From positions 13,728,427-13,792,426 of the forward strand of contig JANJXV010000024.1 of NCBI GenBank assembly GCA_024803745.1: DNA of 64,000 nt, given 5' to 3'. Numbering within the stretch: position 1 is the first letter of the stretch; each line of letters starts with the position of its first letter. The position numbers and the translations under genes are program-made. The DNA is from Megascapheus bottae. Lineage: Eukaryota; Chordata; Mammalia; Rodentia; Geomyidae. Shown here in pieces: positions 23,479 through 35,368 of this stretch. The notes under the pieces are model-generated. The model had not been told where the DNA came from. It saw only the letters and a list, made by a program, of their open reading frames with translations, and searched no databases.

Positions 23479-24972
23479 GAATGTAAAGGACCTTTTTGAT
23501 GAAAACTTTAAAACCCTGAAAAAGGAAATTAAAGCAGAACTGAGAAAATGGAAAAACCTCCCATGCTCCTGAATTGGAAGAATCAACATTGTGAAAATGA
23601 CAATCTTGCCAAGGGCTATCTACAAATTCAATGCAATACCCATCGATATCCCAATGTCATTCTTTAAAGAAATAGAAGAGGCAATCCAAAATTTCATATG
23701 GAATAATAAAAGACCCTATATAGGAAAAACACTTCTTAGCAGAAAGAACAGTGCAGGAGGAATTTCAGTACTAAACTTTAGACTCTATTACAGAGCTATA
23801 ATTATCAAAACAGCTTGGTACGGGCACAAGAACAGGTCTGAAGACCAATGGAATAGAACTGAGGATTCAGATATTAAACCACAGACCTATGGCCACCTAA
23901 TCTTTAACAAGAGAGCCAAAAAAGAAATAGAGTGGAAGAAAGACAGCCTCTTCAATAAGTGGTGCTGGCAGAACTGGTTAAGCACCTGCAGAAAACTAAA
24001 GTTGGATCCTTCTTTGTCATCCTGCACTAAAATTAACTCCAAATGGATCAAAGACCTGGAGGTAAAAGCCGACACACTGAAAACTTTACAAGAAGGAATA
24101 GGAGATACACTAGGCCTCCTTGGCACAGGTCGAAACTTTCTTAATAAGGACCAAGAATCACAACAAATCAGAGAAAGGCTGGATAAGTGGGACTGCTTTT
24201 GTATGGCAAAGGACATAGCTAGTAAATTAATTAGGAAGCCTACAGAATGGGAGAAGATCTTCACTAACTATACAACGGACAAAGGCCTCATATCTAAAAT
24301 ATATCAAAGCTCAAAAAATTGAATCACTACAAAACTAACCTCCAAAGAAACAAACATCCCATTAAAAGAGGGGCCAAAGACTTAAAGAGAGTCTTCTCTG
24401 AAGAAGAAGTAAAAATGGCCTATAGACACATCAACATCTCTGGTCATAAAAGAAATGCAAATCAAAACAACTCTATGACTCCACCTCACTCCAGTTAGAA
24501 TGGCCAGGATCAAGAAAACTAATAACAACAGATGCTGGAGGGGATGTGGCCAGGAGGGATCACTACTACACTGTTGGTGGGAGTGCAAACTCTATAAACC
24601 ACTATGGAAAGCAGTATGGCAGTTCCTCAAAAGACTAAACACAGAGCTCCCCTATGACCCAGCAATTCCACTACTAGGCATTTACCCAATTTTCCAGAAA
24701 CTAGGACATACTAAATCCACTAGCACAATGATTTTCATTGCAGCACTATTTACCATAGCAAAGATATGGAACTAACCCAGATGCCCCTCAGTTGATGAGT
24801 GGATCAACAAGATGTGGTATATATACACAATGGAATTCTATGCTGCTGTCAGAAAGAATGACATCGCCCCATTTGTGAGGAAATGGACTTAGAAAAAATC
24901 ATATTAAGTGAAGTAAGCCAGACTCAAAGGGACATAGGCTCAATGGTTTCCCTCATTTGTCATAATCAGTAG
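23479..24972 (+). pseudogene. L1 ORF2 C-terminal part (broken)
   Basis: This continues ORF2 after the frame break. A TGG-to-TGA-like stop lies near 23570. A 243-codon open stretch (23591-24322) contains the thumb region (includes INSKWIKDL and DKWDCFCMAKD). After small deletions another open stretch (24500-24775) carries the cysteine-rich motif [18 protein letters not shown] (C-x3-C-x7-H-x4-C) typical of the L1 ORF2 C-terminus. The ancestral stop is TAG at 24970-24972. At least three disruptions make it a pseudogene. Confidence 0.88.
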
Positions 24973-25682
24973 AAACCTTGGGATCTCCTAGCAGAGATTT
25001 GCAATAGAGCAAAACCTAGATACATAAGCCCATATAGTATGATGCTAAATGAAAGGACCTCTAGGATATAGAAACAAAAGCCATATAACGAGTGACTGTT
25101 GTCCTTAATGTACTGTTATCTCTCATCGCTTTTGCTGTCCCTTGGTTATCTCATATTGTTGTAGTATCTCACTTTGTAATCTGATATATGGATATATTTG
25201 ATTTGGTTATTTGAAATTAGATAGGGAAGGGGGGAAAACAAGTTGAGGGGTGGGGGTCGGGGGGGGAGGGAAATGGGGACCAAGACATGAGAAAGGGTAT
25301 CAATCTTTGTGAAGTAATGCATTTTCTATCTGGCAAATATAATGTAACCCTTCTATTAATTACAATAAAAATATATGGAAAAAAGATAAGACTGTTCCTT
25401 TAAAACATGGAGAGAATTACAAATCAGCAACACAGCAGAAAAGCAGGAGAATGACAGAATGCACTACAAAGACCAAAAGTATTTGTAACATGCTAATCCT
25501 TAAAGTGGGCAGTGGTTTATTGGCAACCATGTGGAACTATGCTTTAGAGAGTACTTCTAAGTTACTCTTAACTATTTGTACATATCTAATAAGAAAGGAA
25601 TACCATCTTCAAAATTTGTGCTGCGACAGTTCATTTTTCAAACAGTAAGAACGAAGAAAAGTGATTTTCCTTAAAATTACTA

Positions 25683-25965
25683 CTGAAGTTGGGTGTGGTG
25701 GCTCACGCCTGTAATCCTAGCTACTCAGGAGGATGACATATGAGAATCACGGTTCAAAGCCAACCCCTGCACTAAAGTCTTGTGAGACTCTTTTTTTTAA
25801 AATTTATTTATTTTTTTCTGTGAGACTCTTATCTCCAATAAATCACTAGAAAACTGGAAGTGGCCCTGTGGTTCAAAGGTAGGGCAGTATTGTTGAGGTG
25901 AAAAGCTCAGGGACAGCACCTAGGCTCAGAGTTCAAGTCCCAGAACCAACAAAAACAAAAAATAC
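25683..25965 (+). repeat. B1-ID fusion SINE with a micro-insertion
   Basis: Full B1 and ID halves are present. Inside the B1-ID junction is a 26-nt A/T-rich insert (25793-25818) flanked by a 12-nt exact duplication (tgtgagactctt at 25781-25792 and 25819-25830). Confidence 0.87.
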
Positions 25966-26112
25966 TACTGAAGGTGACTACAGAATACCATTACCTTAGC
26001 AAAGGTGAATAAGGTATACCTAAATCATGTGACCCAAATACTAAGGGAGAAATGACCAAGTGTGGCCAGACGGTCTTTCTTCAAAGCAAAATGAGCTGAT
26101 GAAACTTGATCA

Positions 26113-26320
26113 GTGTTGACTGAAAGTGTGGCCTAGTAGTAAAGTGCTTATCTAGCATGCATGAAGCCCTGAGTTCAATTCCTCAGTATCACATACACAG
26201 AAAAAGCTGGAAGTGGAGCTGTGGTTCAAGTGGAGAGCACTAGCCTTGCATAGAGAGGCTTAACGACAGCCCAGGCCCTGAGTTCAAGCTCCAGGACTGG
26301 CAAAAAAAGAAAAAAAAAGA
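26113..26320 (+). repeat. ID-ID dimer SINE
   Basis: Both ID monomers are diverged but complete; it ends 'ccaggactggcaaaaaaag'. Confidence 0.83.
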
Positions 26321-27124
26321 AACTTGTTCATTGCTAATTATTTAGCAGGTGGACAACTGGTGGCCATGAGATGAGTCTTGGCTGCTCTGCTGGTCTTGGG
26401 CCTCCAGAAGCCGAGGCTATGCAGAAAGACAGCTCATGGCACTAGGGTCATGACCCATGCCGGTGACTTCACTTCATGTCTCTTTTCCACCCACACTCAC
26501 ACTAGTTTGTTGTAGCTCTGCTCATGCTTTTTTCTTCCAGAATATCTCAGTTGCCATTCTTGAAATAAACACCACGCTAGAGGTGATTTGAAAAGGAAGT
26601 GACTGAGCTCAAAGCAACATTAGGCATGATGTGCCTTGTTTATCTGCTTAAAACAAGCATAAAGAGGTCTGTTTATTTCTTGTACCCTTTATATAATAAA
26701 GGATCTATTTGAATGGCTGGGGAGAAGATAGTTTGATTTTAATTTGGCATACGGTTTAGGGGAAGACATGCCTTTGTAGCTGGTCCTAAATATTATGGTA
26801 ACAGGGATTGATTTAGTCTATAAGGGAGAAGTTACCACATGTTTTAACAGAAGCCACTGGACTAGGCTTGGCAACACAAGAGTGCAAGAATTACAATAAA
26901 AGCAGCACTGTTTCTCCATCATGGCACAGGTGTGCTGGGAGAAGCGTGGCAGGACAAGCTTTCTTCTCCTCACCTGACCAAGACAAGCTCTGTCCTTCCA
27001 AACTAGGGTCAACTGTGCTCTGAAGAACACAACGTGCTGAAGTGAATTTCTAATAAATTCTTCAAGGGGCCTTTCTTCTTACTGAAAAAAGGAATTGAAA
27101 AGTTCAGAATAAAATTCACACAAA
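26321..27124. other. Unassigned sequence
   Basis: No exon or repeat was recognised. A minus-strand open frame at 26818-27030 has no supporting splice sites. Confidence 0.35.
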
Positions 27125-27125
27125 G

Positions 27126-27272
27126 AGTCAAGTATGGTGGTGCATACCTCTAATTTCAACACTTGGAGCCTGAGGCAAGGGAATCACATGTTTAAGGACA
27201 GCCTAAGCTACATAACAAGTTCAAGGCCAGCTTGAGCTATAGCCCAAGGCTGTCACTCTAAAAACAATAAAA
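27126..27272 (+). repeat. B1 SINE (monomeric)
   Basis: A canonical rodent B1 layout: 'gtatggtggtgcatacct', 'cctgaggcaaggg', 'ttcaaggccagcttgagct' and an A-rich tail. It is the standalone B1 form, distinct from the B1-ID fusions. Confidence 0.85.
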
Positions 27273-27384
27273 AATGAGGAAAGTAGTTGGGAAGGTGCAT
27301 TTCCAAATGTATTAATTTGAGAAAAAATTGTCTTGTTTGCTATGTGTTACCACATCCATTCAAATGCTTACAGACTACATTCTT

Positions 27385-29011
27385 TTTTTTTTTTAGAATT
27401 TCTTTTCTTTTAATTTTATTTTTTATTATTGAGGTAATGTATAGAGGGGTCAAAGTTATATTCGCCAGACAGAGGGTACATCATTTCTCACACATTGACA
27501 CCCACTCTCATGTTTTGGTCCTCATTTCCCTCCCAATCATCTTGTTTTCCCCCCTTCTCTTTCTATTTCAAATAAACAAACATATATAAAATATACCAGG
27601 TAACAAAGTCAGATATTGTAACAATATAAGATTAACCAAAGGGCAACAAAAGAGAAGTAACATAGTACATTAAGAATAACAATCACATAATACAAAGCTC
27701 TTGTTTCTATATCCTGAAGACTCTTTCATTTAGCCTTATCCTATATGGCCTTATGTATCTAGGTTTTGAGCTACTGCAGTCTTCTGCTAGGAGAGTCCTA
27801 GGTTTGTACTAATTATTACAAATGAGGGAAACCATTGAGCCTATGTTCCTTTGGGTCTTGCTTATTTCTATTTTCAATTCTTAAGAAAATATAATTTAAG
27901 ACTTCTAAAGCTTATCTTTATCCTCATAGAGATATCTATGCTTATGTGTAGTTCATTGATTACGAGTTTTTATTTTTTAATATAATTAATAGAAGGGTTA
28001 CATTATATTCACCAGATAGAAGGTGCATTACTTCACAAAGATTGATACCCTTTCTCATGTCTTGGTCCCCATTTCCCTCCCCCTACCCCCGCTCCTCATC
28101 TTGTTTTCCCTCCTTCCCTATGCTATTTCAAATAACCAAACAAGCATATATACAATATATCAGATAACAAGGTGAAACACTGTAACAATATGAGATAACC
28201 AAGGGACAGCAAAAGCGATGAGAGATAACATAGTACATTAAGGACAACAATCACTCATTATATGGCTTTTGTTTCTATATCCTGCAGGTGATTTCATTTA
28301 GCATCATACTATAGGGCCTTATGTATCTAGGTTTTGTTCTATTGTAAATCTGCTAGGAGAGCCCAAGGTTTCTACTGATTATGACAAATGAGAGAAACCA
28401 TTGAGCCTATGTTCCTCTAAGTCTAGCTTACTTCACTTAATATGATTTTTTCCAAGTCTTTCCATTTCCTTACAAATGTGGCGATGTCGTTCTGACAGCA
28501 GCATAGAATTCCATTGTGTATATATACCACATCTTGTTGATCCAATCATAAACGGAAGGGTATCTAGGTTGGCTCCATATCTTTGCTATGGTAAATAGTG
28601 CCTCAATAAACATCATTGTACTAGTGGATTTAGTATGCCCTTGCTTTTGGACGAGTAGGTAAATGCCAAGTAGTGGAATTGTTGGGTCATAGGGGAGCTC
28701 TATGTTTAGTCTTTTGAGGAACTGCCATACTGCTTTCCATAGTGGTTTATAGAGTTTGCACTCCCACCAACAGTGTAGTAGTGATCCCTCCTGGCCACAT
28801 CCCCTCCAGCATCTGTTGTTATTAGATTTCTTGATCCTGGCCATTCTAACTGGAGTGAGGTGGAATCTTAAGAGTTTTGATTTGCATTTCTTTTGTGGCC
28901 AGAGATGTCGAGCATTTCTTCATGTGTCTATAGGCCATTCTTATTTCTTCTTCAGTGAAGACTCTTTAAGTCTTTGGCCCATCTTTTAATGGGATGGTTG
29001 TTTCTTTGGAG
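27385..29011 (-). mobile_element. Composite L1 insertion with two successive 3' ends
   Basis: In minus-strand sense: a 5'-truncated L1 with the end of ORF2 (29011 to about 28395) and its 3'UTR (to about 27966); about 100 bp of other sequence (27866-27965); then a second, more diverged L1 3'UTR (27865-27397); then a terminal A-tail (27385-27394). One 17-nt duplication with one mismatch (27368-27384 / 29012-29028) flanks the whole block. The simplest reading is read-through of the first L1's weak polyadenylation signal into a downstream L1 3' end, mobilised as one transcript. Confidence 0.8.
28470..28844 (-). pseudogene. L1 ORF2 C-terminal fragment
   Basis: 124 codons on the minus strand starting [15 protein letters not shown]. 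It contains the [18 protein letters not shown] cysteine-histidine motif and KIWSQPRYPSVYDWINKMWY. It is nearly identical in layout to 24500-24890 in the larger L1. It is a remnant without reverse transcriptase, and its frame ends in TTSPHL. Confidence 0.88.
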
Positions 29012-29028
29012 TTATAGACTACATTCTT

Positions 29029-29408
29029 GCCTGTCCCTGCCTTGCTATTCTGACTGCTCATTCACAACATAAATGATCCTGATGCATAGTCATTTAAGTT
29101 ATGACAAGAGTCCAGTAGTTATTCAATACATAAGCACTACGCACTTAATGAGTGTGAGGTACTACATTTGCTATAGCTGAAGTAGGGTGGTGAGCTCAAT
29201 TAAAACCAAAAATCCCTACCTGCCTGGAGCCTACAGTCCAGCAAGGATGAGTTCCCAGAACAGGCTGAGCAGAGTGACCAGGAGCACTGGTTTTGCTATT
29301 TGCCTTGGAAATGTTATTAACTCCCAATTGTTGTTCTATTTGTAAAATGGGTTAAAGGCTGCTCTCTTCAGAGAACTTTGAAATAATGTTTATTAAGCAT
29401 TTAAAAGT
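29029..29408. other. Unassigned sequence
   Basis: Nothing recognised apart from the right target duplication of the composite L1 at its edge. Confidence 0.35.
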
Positions 29409-29418
29409 TTCAGTGCAG

Positions 29419-29616
29419 GGCCCAGGAGTTTGGCTAGTGGTAGAGTGCTTGCCTAGCATGCACGAAGACCCAGGTTCGATTCCTTGGTACCACATACATT
29501 GAAAAAAAAAAAACCAGAAGTGGTGCTGAAGCTTAAGTGCTAGAGCTCTAGCCGTGAGAAAGTCCAAGGACAGTCCACAGGCCCTGAGCTCAAGCCCAGG
29601 ACTGGCAAAAAAAAGG
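29419..29616 (+). repeat. ID-ID dimer SINE with target duplication
   Basis: Complete dimer with box-B-like 'caggttcgattcc'. The 10-nt duplication ttcagtgcag lies at 29409-29418 and 29617-29626. Confidence 0.9.
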
Positions 29617-29626
29617 TTCAGTGCAG

Positions 29627-30075
29627 TGGCTCAATTCTCTAATCCCAGCTACTCAGGAGATGATGACCATGAGGATTCCAGCTGGAGGTGAGTATGGGTT
29701 AAAAAGGAGTCTGTGAAGCCAGGCCATGGGTGGCACACACCTATAATACCAGCTACTCAGAAGGCTCAGATCTGAGGATCGGGTTCAAAGCCAGCCTGGG
29801 CACAAAAGTCCCTGTGAGTCTCTTATTTCCGATTAACAACCCCAAATTGGAAGTAGTCCTCTGGCTCAAAGTAGTAAAGCACTAGGTTTGAGCATAAAAG
29901 GCTCAAGGATAGCATCTGGGCCCTGAGGTCAAGCCCCACAAGAGGAGGAAGAGGAAGAGGAGGAAAAGGAAGAGGAGGAAGAAGTCTGTGAGACTCTGTC
30001 TCAACCAATGGCTGACTGTAGTGGTTGGTATGCACCTGCTATCCCAGTTATAGGGGAAGGACAATGATTGGATGC
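29627..30075 (+). repeat. Old B1-like composite SINE, interrupted
   Basis: A diverged B1-like unit (29627-29716) resumes at 29983 with a second B1-like unit ('tgtgagactctgtctcaacc'). The interruption is a younger B1-ID SINE (29717-29982). Confidence 0.5.
29717..29982 (+). repeat. B1-ID fusion SINE with GGA-rich tail
   Basis: Complete B1 and ID halves are followed by a purine tail made of GGA/GAA units (29941-29982) in place of poly-A. Nine-nt flanking repeats agtctgtga lie at 29708-29716 and 29983-29991. Confidence 0.82.
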
Positions 30076-30184
30076 AGTGACAAACACTTGTCATCACTAA
30101 TCACATGAGGATCAAAGCACAGGGCAGGTCTGATATAAAATGACATATTATGAACCAGTGTATCAGCGATATTCACAGGACAAT

Positions 30185-30345
30185 ATGTTGGAAATTTACA
30201 ACTTGGGAGGGGGTGGGGGAGGGAAAAGTGGGAGACAAACATGGGAAGGAATAACAATATTCAAGAAGTAATGTACTCATTACCTTAAGAATGTAACTAT
30301 AACCCCTCTATACATCACTCTGATAATAAAACCACAAAAATACAA
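30185..30345 (+). mobile_element. L1 3' end, older subfamily
   Basis: A G-rich tract is followed by 'ttcaagaagtaatgtact', 'aatgtaactataacccctc' and 'tatacatcactctgataata'. It matches 7250-7400 rather than the younger 3'UTR. Confidence 0.72.
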
Positions 30346-30389
30346 TGACATCCTACCTCCTAAATAACCAAGTTTAAAAGATACTACAG

Positions 30390-30592
30390 AGAGCTGGGAG
30401 TTTGGCCTATTGGTAGAGTGCTTGCCTAGCATGCACAAAGACCCAGGTTCAATTCCTAGGTACCACATATATAGAAAAAAAGCCAGAAGTGGTGCTGAGT
30501 CTCAAGTGGTAGAGCTCTAGCCTTGAGAAAGTCCAAGGACAGTGCTCAGGCCCTGAGCTCACGCCCAGGACTGGCAAAAAAAAAAAAAAAAG
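30390..30592 (+). repeat. ID-ID dimer SINE
   Basis: Complete dimer with an A16-type tail. The flanking sequence 'agagagctggg' recurs just right of the tail. Confidence 0.88.
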
Positions 30593-30601
30593 ACTCTAGA
30601 G

Positions 30602-30818
30602 AGCTGGGTGCCAGTGGCTCACATCTGCAATTCTGGCTACTCAGGAGGCTGAGATCTGAGGATCAAGGTTCAAAGCCAGCCCAGGCACCAAAGTCCATGT
30701 GACAAAAGTCTAATACCACCAGAAGTGGCACTGTGGCTCAAGTGGTAGAGTGCTAGCCTTGAGCTGAAGAGCTCAGGGACAGTGTGTAAGCCCATAGTTC
30801 AAACCTCATGATAGACCA
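30602..30818 (+). repeat. B1-ID fusion SINE
   Basis: The B1 half is followed directly by the ID half, with some of the junction ('ttatctccaattaacc' region) missing. It ends 'catgatagacc'. Confidence 0.85.
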
Positions 30819-30892
30819 AAAGAGTGGTAGAGTGTCTGCCTAGCAAGTCGAAGGCTCTGAGTTCAAACCTCAATACCATCAAAACAAACAAA
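30819..30892 (+). repeat. ID-like monomer
   Basis: A partial ID unit ('gagtggtagagtgtctgcc', 'gagttcaaacctc') adjoining the previous SINE, ending in an AAAC-type tail. Confidence 0.7.
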
Positions 30893-31502
30893 AAGCACTT
30901 AAGATAATCTCTGGTATGCAACAGACCTAGTAAGGAACAGTTAAGATGTCCTTTCAGATAGACAATCAAGGAATCTACACAGACAAGCCTGGTGTCTTCA
31001 TCCTCAAAAAGCTGAACATGCATCCAATCCGCACTACCACTTTAGCATATTATACTATGTCCTTGGACAAAGCGATGGCTAGTGTCACTAGAAGTGACAG
31101 GAAAGTCCATTCTCACCACACACACCCCAACAGAACACTGGAAGGAATTACTGCAGGAATAGCCATTTGAAAATAGCCTCTTGTGTTCTCCATTTTAACA
31201 CCATCCTCGCCAAGAGCACCACTACCACCATGCATCATCTAGATGAAGTTCCAGGACAACTGGGAGCTGAAGATGGGAAGTGGCAGAGTGGGGTGTTGAA
31301 GAACACAGCCTCTGGGTCCCAGCTCCACTCTTTCACCTATCAGCTATGTAGAAGTAACCATTACACACAAGGCCTCCATGCTTAAAATATATAAAATGGA
31401 GATTAGTCCCGATCTTCTTATTAGGTAGTGATCTAACAACTGCAAAAGCATTACAGTATATGGCAGTAAAAATTCTGATTTAGCAGTAATTATACAAGTG
31501 AA
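30893..31502. other. Unassigned sequence
   Basis: Open frames at 30946-31170 and 31167-31385 have no splice or domain support. No repeat was recognised. Confidence 0.35.
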
Positions 31503-31668
31503 ACCAGGCATGGCTGGCTGCATGCCTGGTGTATACCAGCTATTCTGGAGGCAGAGACAGGAGGTTCATAGTCCAGGCAAAACTTAGCAAGACCAATCTG
31601 AAAACCAAACTAAATGCAAAATGGATTAGGGTAGGACACGAGAGTTTAATTCCCATGACTTCAAAATA
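31503..31668 (+). repeat. Diverged B1-like SINE with ID-like end
   Basis: 'ccaggcatggctggctgcat', 'ccagctattctggaggcaga' and an A/T-rich end resemble an old B1-type unit followed by an eroded ID segment. Confidence 0.5.
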
Positions 31669-32084
31669 ACAATAAAATTATATTATTATGCAATTCAAAC
31701 TTAGTAACTTTAGTAGTAACCATGCTAATATAAACACAGAAGCCAAATAACAACAAAAAAGAAAAACAACTAATTGAATCACTGCAAAGAAACATCCCTT
31801 CTGTAATTCCCTTTTCTCACTTAAACAGATACACATCAAGGCTTCCTAAAAGGACTTTTGCATGGGGCAAGTTGAGCATTCCTAACCTGAAAATGTGAAG
31901 TTTTTTGAGTACCATTTGGATCTTCAGGTTTGATATCTACAAATGGAATAAAGTCTTCCCAAACTGGAAAACTTGCAAAATCTGAAATAGTTCTGTTTCT
32001 TAAGTATTGTGAATAAGGGATGGTACATCTGTGTTAGAAGTTTCCACAATATGTTTTTTTTTATTGTCATACCTATACTAATCA

Positions 32085-32490
32085 AGGTTCTCCAGAACAT
32101 AACTAATAGTGTGTGAATGCAGATGTGTGCACATGCGCATGCACTGGAAGAGACAGGTATATAGTGAAATTTATCTTAAGAAATCACTTATGGTATAACG
32201 GGGACTGATGAGTCTGAAATCCACAGGGTAGACTGGTAACCCCAAGAAGAGTTATGGCACTCCTGGACCTGGAGGTAGAATTCCTTCCTGAAAACGACAT
32301 CATTTTCCTCTTAAGGCCTTCAGCAAATTGGCTTAATACATCAGGATGATAACTTCATTATGCACTCTACTGACTTAAATATTACACTCACTGAAAAATT
32401 ACCTTCGCAGGGACATCCAGCCCGGTGTCTGACTAGCATCTGGGTAGCAGGGCCTAGGCCAAGGTGGCACAAAATCAGCCACTACGCTGT
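32085..32490 (+). repeat. Ancient mammalian interspersed repeat, family not named
   Basis: It opens with an 'aatcaaggttctccagaaca'-type sequence and continues 'gactgatgagtctgaaatcc', 'acagggtagactgg', 'ggccttcagcaaattggctt' and an end like 'catctgggtagcagggccta'. This order is familiar from an ancient eutherian repeat, but I cannot assign the family name with confidence. Confidence 0.5.
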
Positions 32491-33034
32491 CCTTTTAAAC
32501 AAGAGGCTAGGATGGTTCTTGGCTGAGAGCAAAGCCTCCAGACTGCACACAACTTCACTTTTTATTGCAGAACACAGTAGGGCAGAAATTCTGATGAGAT
32601 AGATACATATTGTCTTAGAGGTGAATGCCAAGTCTGCAGGAGAGCTTTGAAGCATAGTAGAAATTGCCATCTGGGCATAAGATGAGTCAGGAGGAATGCA
32701 TCCATTCTCCAGGAAGGGCAAGCCTGCAGGGTCCAGAGGCAGTGCCTGAGAGGAAAGGTGGGGCTATATAAAGTGGAGAGTGCTTCCTGACTGGAAGGAA
32801 GGGCTCCAAGTCTACTAGGCTTCCTGCCCAGCAGGAAGATGTAGCCAGGCCCTGTGGGAGAACCTCTGACTTCCTGTCAGGCCCAGGGGGCTCTCTCAGA
32901 CCTACTGGATAGTTAGCAACATGACCTAGAATCTATTAGTTACCGTAACAGAATTCTTGAATAAGGTCACTACTAGTTACACTGCAGGATTATTATGAGT
33001 ACCCAAAGTGTAGCTGATCTGTGTATATATGTAT

Positions 33035-33155
33035 TCTCTGCATCTCTTCTTTATTACTATTTGTATAGCACTTACTCTGTACCAGATGCTGCTGCTTAAC
33101 AACTCACTGAAGCCTAAAAACACTGCAAGAGTGTATTTCACAAATGAAATACAGA
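33035..33155 (+). repeat. Probable MIR SINE
   Basis: 'tatagcacttactctgtacc' and 'agatgctgctgcttaacaac' match the left part of MIR; the right part ('aatgaaatacagaaaagg') is weaker. Confidence 0.55.
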
Positions 33156-33279
33156 AAAGGTAAATAACACACATCAGAGAATGCAAGATGACTATCAAAG
33201 AAACAGACAACATAAATATTTTACTAGATGCTACACAGATTCACATTCAGCAAACTACGATATCCCTCTTTTTAGTCCC

Positions 33280-34100
33280 AAATCTCTTTCAATCTAGGTT
33301 GCACTTGCCATTACTTACCAATTACTATCTACTCTTTACTTTCTCTCTTTACACTCCCACCTCTATCACTCTAAGGAAAAAGGATGTCTAACAAAGCTCT
33401 GGCTCACCAACCCAGGTCCTTCTGCCAGCTTCAAGGACCCTTTCTCAGCAGGGTTCTCTACAACCTGGCCTTCTACACCAACCCCCTGCAGCCTTCCAGG
33501 ATCTGCCCAGCCCTGCTCTTTTCCTGTTCTCCTCTGGGTAAACCACCCTGGTCTCCTCCCACTCTTAACCCTTACAGGTTAATTTCCAGTGTCCCATTCC
33601 TCTTTTTTCTCCTATGGACACTGTGGAGCATGGATTGGCACCCTGCCTCATCCCTTTACCAGTTTCCTCTCTGGCCCTAGACCCACCCACGCCAGCCTCT
33701 GAGCTTGCCAACTTCCCATCCACAAGCCAGCCTCTCTTATCCCTGTCACTCTCCCCTCCAATGACCTTGTGCTTTTATCACTGAAATGCTTCACATCTGC
33801 TCTAATAAATTAAGACATCCTGTCTGACCATGTCTGATTCTTCAGCCTCCTTACCTTTATTACCCACTCAGGATCCCAGCTCTCTGTTTCAGCATGTTTC
33901 TAAGCAAACCTAATGGACTAGATCCCCAAACCTTTTCCTCCCGATTATACTTTCCAGTTAAATGCCAGCAACAAATGCTATCTGTGCAGGATTTATTTCT
34001 CTCCTTCTGCTTCCAAATCAACAAACCCTTAAACCCTAACACATCTTCCATCTTTTCGGTGAGAAACTATCCCCCTCTGTCCATATGACCACAATCTCTC
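33280..34100. other. Pyrimidine-rich unassigned stretch
   Basis: Long C/T-rich plus-strand sequence. Open frames at 33384-33680 and 33894-34088 follow from the low purine content and have no motif. It may be a further part of the L2 element that follows, but that cannot be shown here. Confidence 0.35.
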
Positions 34101-34159
34101 ACACCCAGACTCCTCCGTCAGTGGTCTCACATCCTGGTTCTAGCACTTTCCGTCCAGTT

Positions 34160-34665
34160 GATTCTCCACTACATAAAGCAAGCTTTTTAAAACACAAGCC
34201 TGGTCTTATAACGCATTGCTCAAAACCTATTAAAACTTACTCACAGATAAGTGTTCTGCATTTCCTAATATAGCTTTCCAGCCTACTCGACAGTTCTAGC
34301 TCCTCCTGCCTCTCGTACCTTCTGATAGAAGTTCCTTTCACTCTGCCTCAACCTAATTTCTCCCCTTCAGATACGCCATGTTCTCTGACCTCTGGATCTT
34401 ACTACATTCTCTTTCTTCTTGCTTCTTGCTTAATACCACCATCTGAATCTAGTGTTCAATATCACATGCCTTATGAGGCTTCCTGACCTAAGACCAAGTC
34501 AGGGCATATTCTGAGAGAATAAACCTGTGCATTAGCCACTACACAGGTTCTAGTATCACTGGCCTTCTTATAAGTTCTGTGAAGAAGGATTGTGCCTACC
34601 TTACTCACTACTCTATTTCTACTGCCAAGCCGAGCTGATTGAACAGATGAATGAGCAAGTGACTC
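34160..34665 (+). mobile_element. L2 (LINE-2) 3' end
   Basis: Typical L2 progression: 'agctttttaaaacacaagcc', 'ttgctcaaaacctattaaaa', 'tttcctaatatagctttcca', a 'ttctgtgaagaaggattgtg' block and a terminal 'gaacagatgaatgagc'. This is an ancient, inactive element. Confidence 0.7.
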
Positions 34666-34872
34666 TTAAACCCTATCCCTATCTCCAGTACTCTTGACCC
34701 CATTTTCACGTGGCTCATAACAATGCAAACACTATCAGTGCTCGGCCCCAGTGTGTACAGGGTAGACAGTAAATGCTACCTTCCTTAAGCCAAACTAGAA
34801 GCAAGGACATCTGCACTTGAAGCTTTGTTCTAAAATCTATATAGTTGTATGATTGTAAATCTTGCCCTTTGT

Positions 34873-34930
34873 AAAAATGCTCAGGGACAGCATGCAGGCC
34901 CCAAGTTCAAGGCCCAAGACTGGCACAATA
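34873..34930 (+). repeat. ID-like 3' fragment
   Basis: Only the end of an ID module remains ('tgctcagggacagcatgcag', 'cccaagactggcac'). Confidence 0.65.
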
Positions 34931-35368
34931 CAAAAGACAAAAATATCAACTACATAGGTGGAATGAGATAATATAGTGAATTGCCTGTTAGGTAGTATAA
35001 AAGTAGATGAGTGGGGTCTAAACATCTAGAGCAAACCAGCTAATCCCTAAAACCCAGGAGTCCCTGAAATCCCTCCTCTTCAATTTGTCTAACTCATTAG
35101 TGCTACCCTCATTCCCTTCCTAGATTATCACAGCCGCGCTAAGAGCTCCCCAACACTGAACAACACTCCACGAATTACTTTCAAGTGAAATTATCCTCAA
35201 ATTATCCACAAATTGTGTCCTCATGGAATACAACATGAAAGGGAATGTGAAGAGGCCACCTCTCTTGCCATATGTAAGATGATGCAGGCTTATCAAAGCT
35301 ATATAGTTACTCTTAGCAGTAAACTCGACAAGTGATGTGCATTTAAGATGCCATAAGTAAACAATTGT

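Larger units (their letters stand above)
21990..25388 (+). mobile_element. 5'-truncated LINE-1 with most of ORF2 and full 3'UTR
   Basis: The element begins within ORF2, between the endonuclease and reverse transcriptase regions. It continues through the reverse transcriptase, the C-terminal cysteine-rich region, the ORF2 stop (24970-24972) and a 3'UTR with a G-rich polypurine tract (25221-25275). It ends 'acaataaaaatatatgg' plus a short A-rich tail. The 5'UTR, ORF1 and endonuclease are missing, and frameshifts and stops make it non-autonomous. A clear target duplication was not found, so the left edge is approximate. Same-type fragments at 27966-29011, 36063-36209 and 58673-59083 suggest recent family activity. 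Confidence 0.93.

Noticed and set aside
22360..24972. Reverse transcriptase as a retrovirus or retron
   Set aside because: The FADD box, C-terminal cysteine motif, polypurine 3'UTR and A-rich end are those of LINE-1. No LTR, gag or envelope sequence is present.
33384..33680. 98-codon plus-strand open frame
   Set aside because: It lies in pyrimidine-rich DNA where stops are rare; no start context, splice sites or motif.
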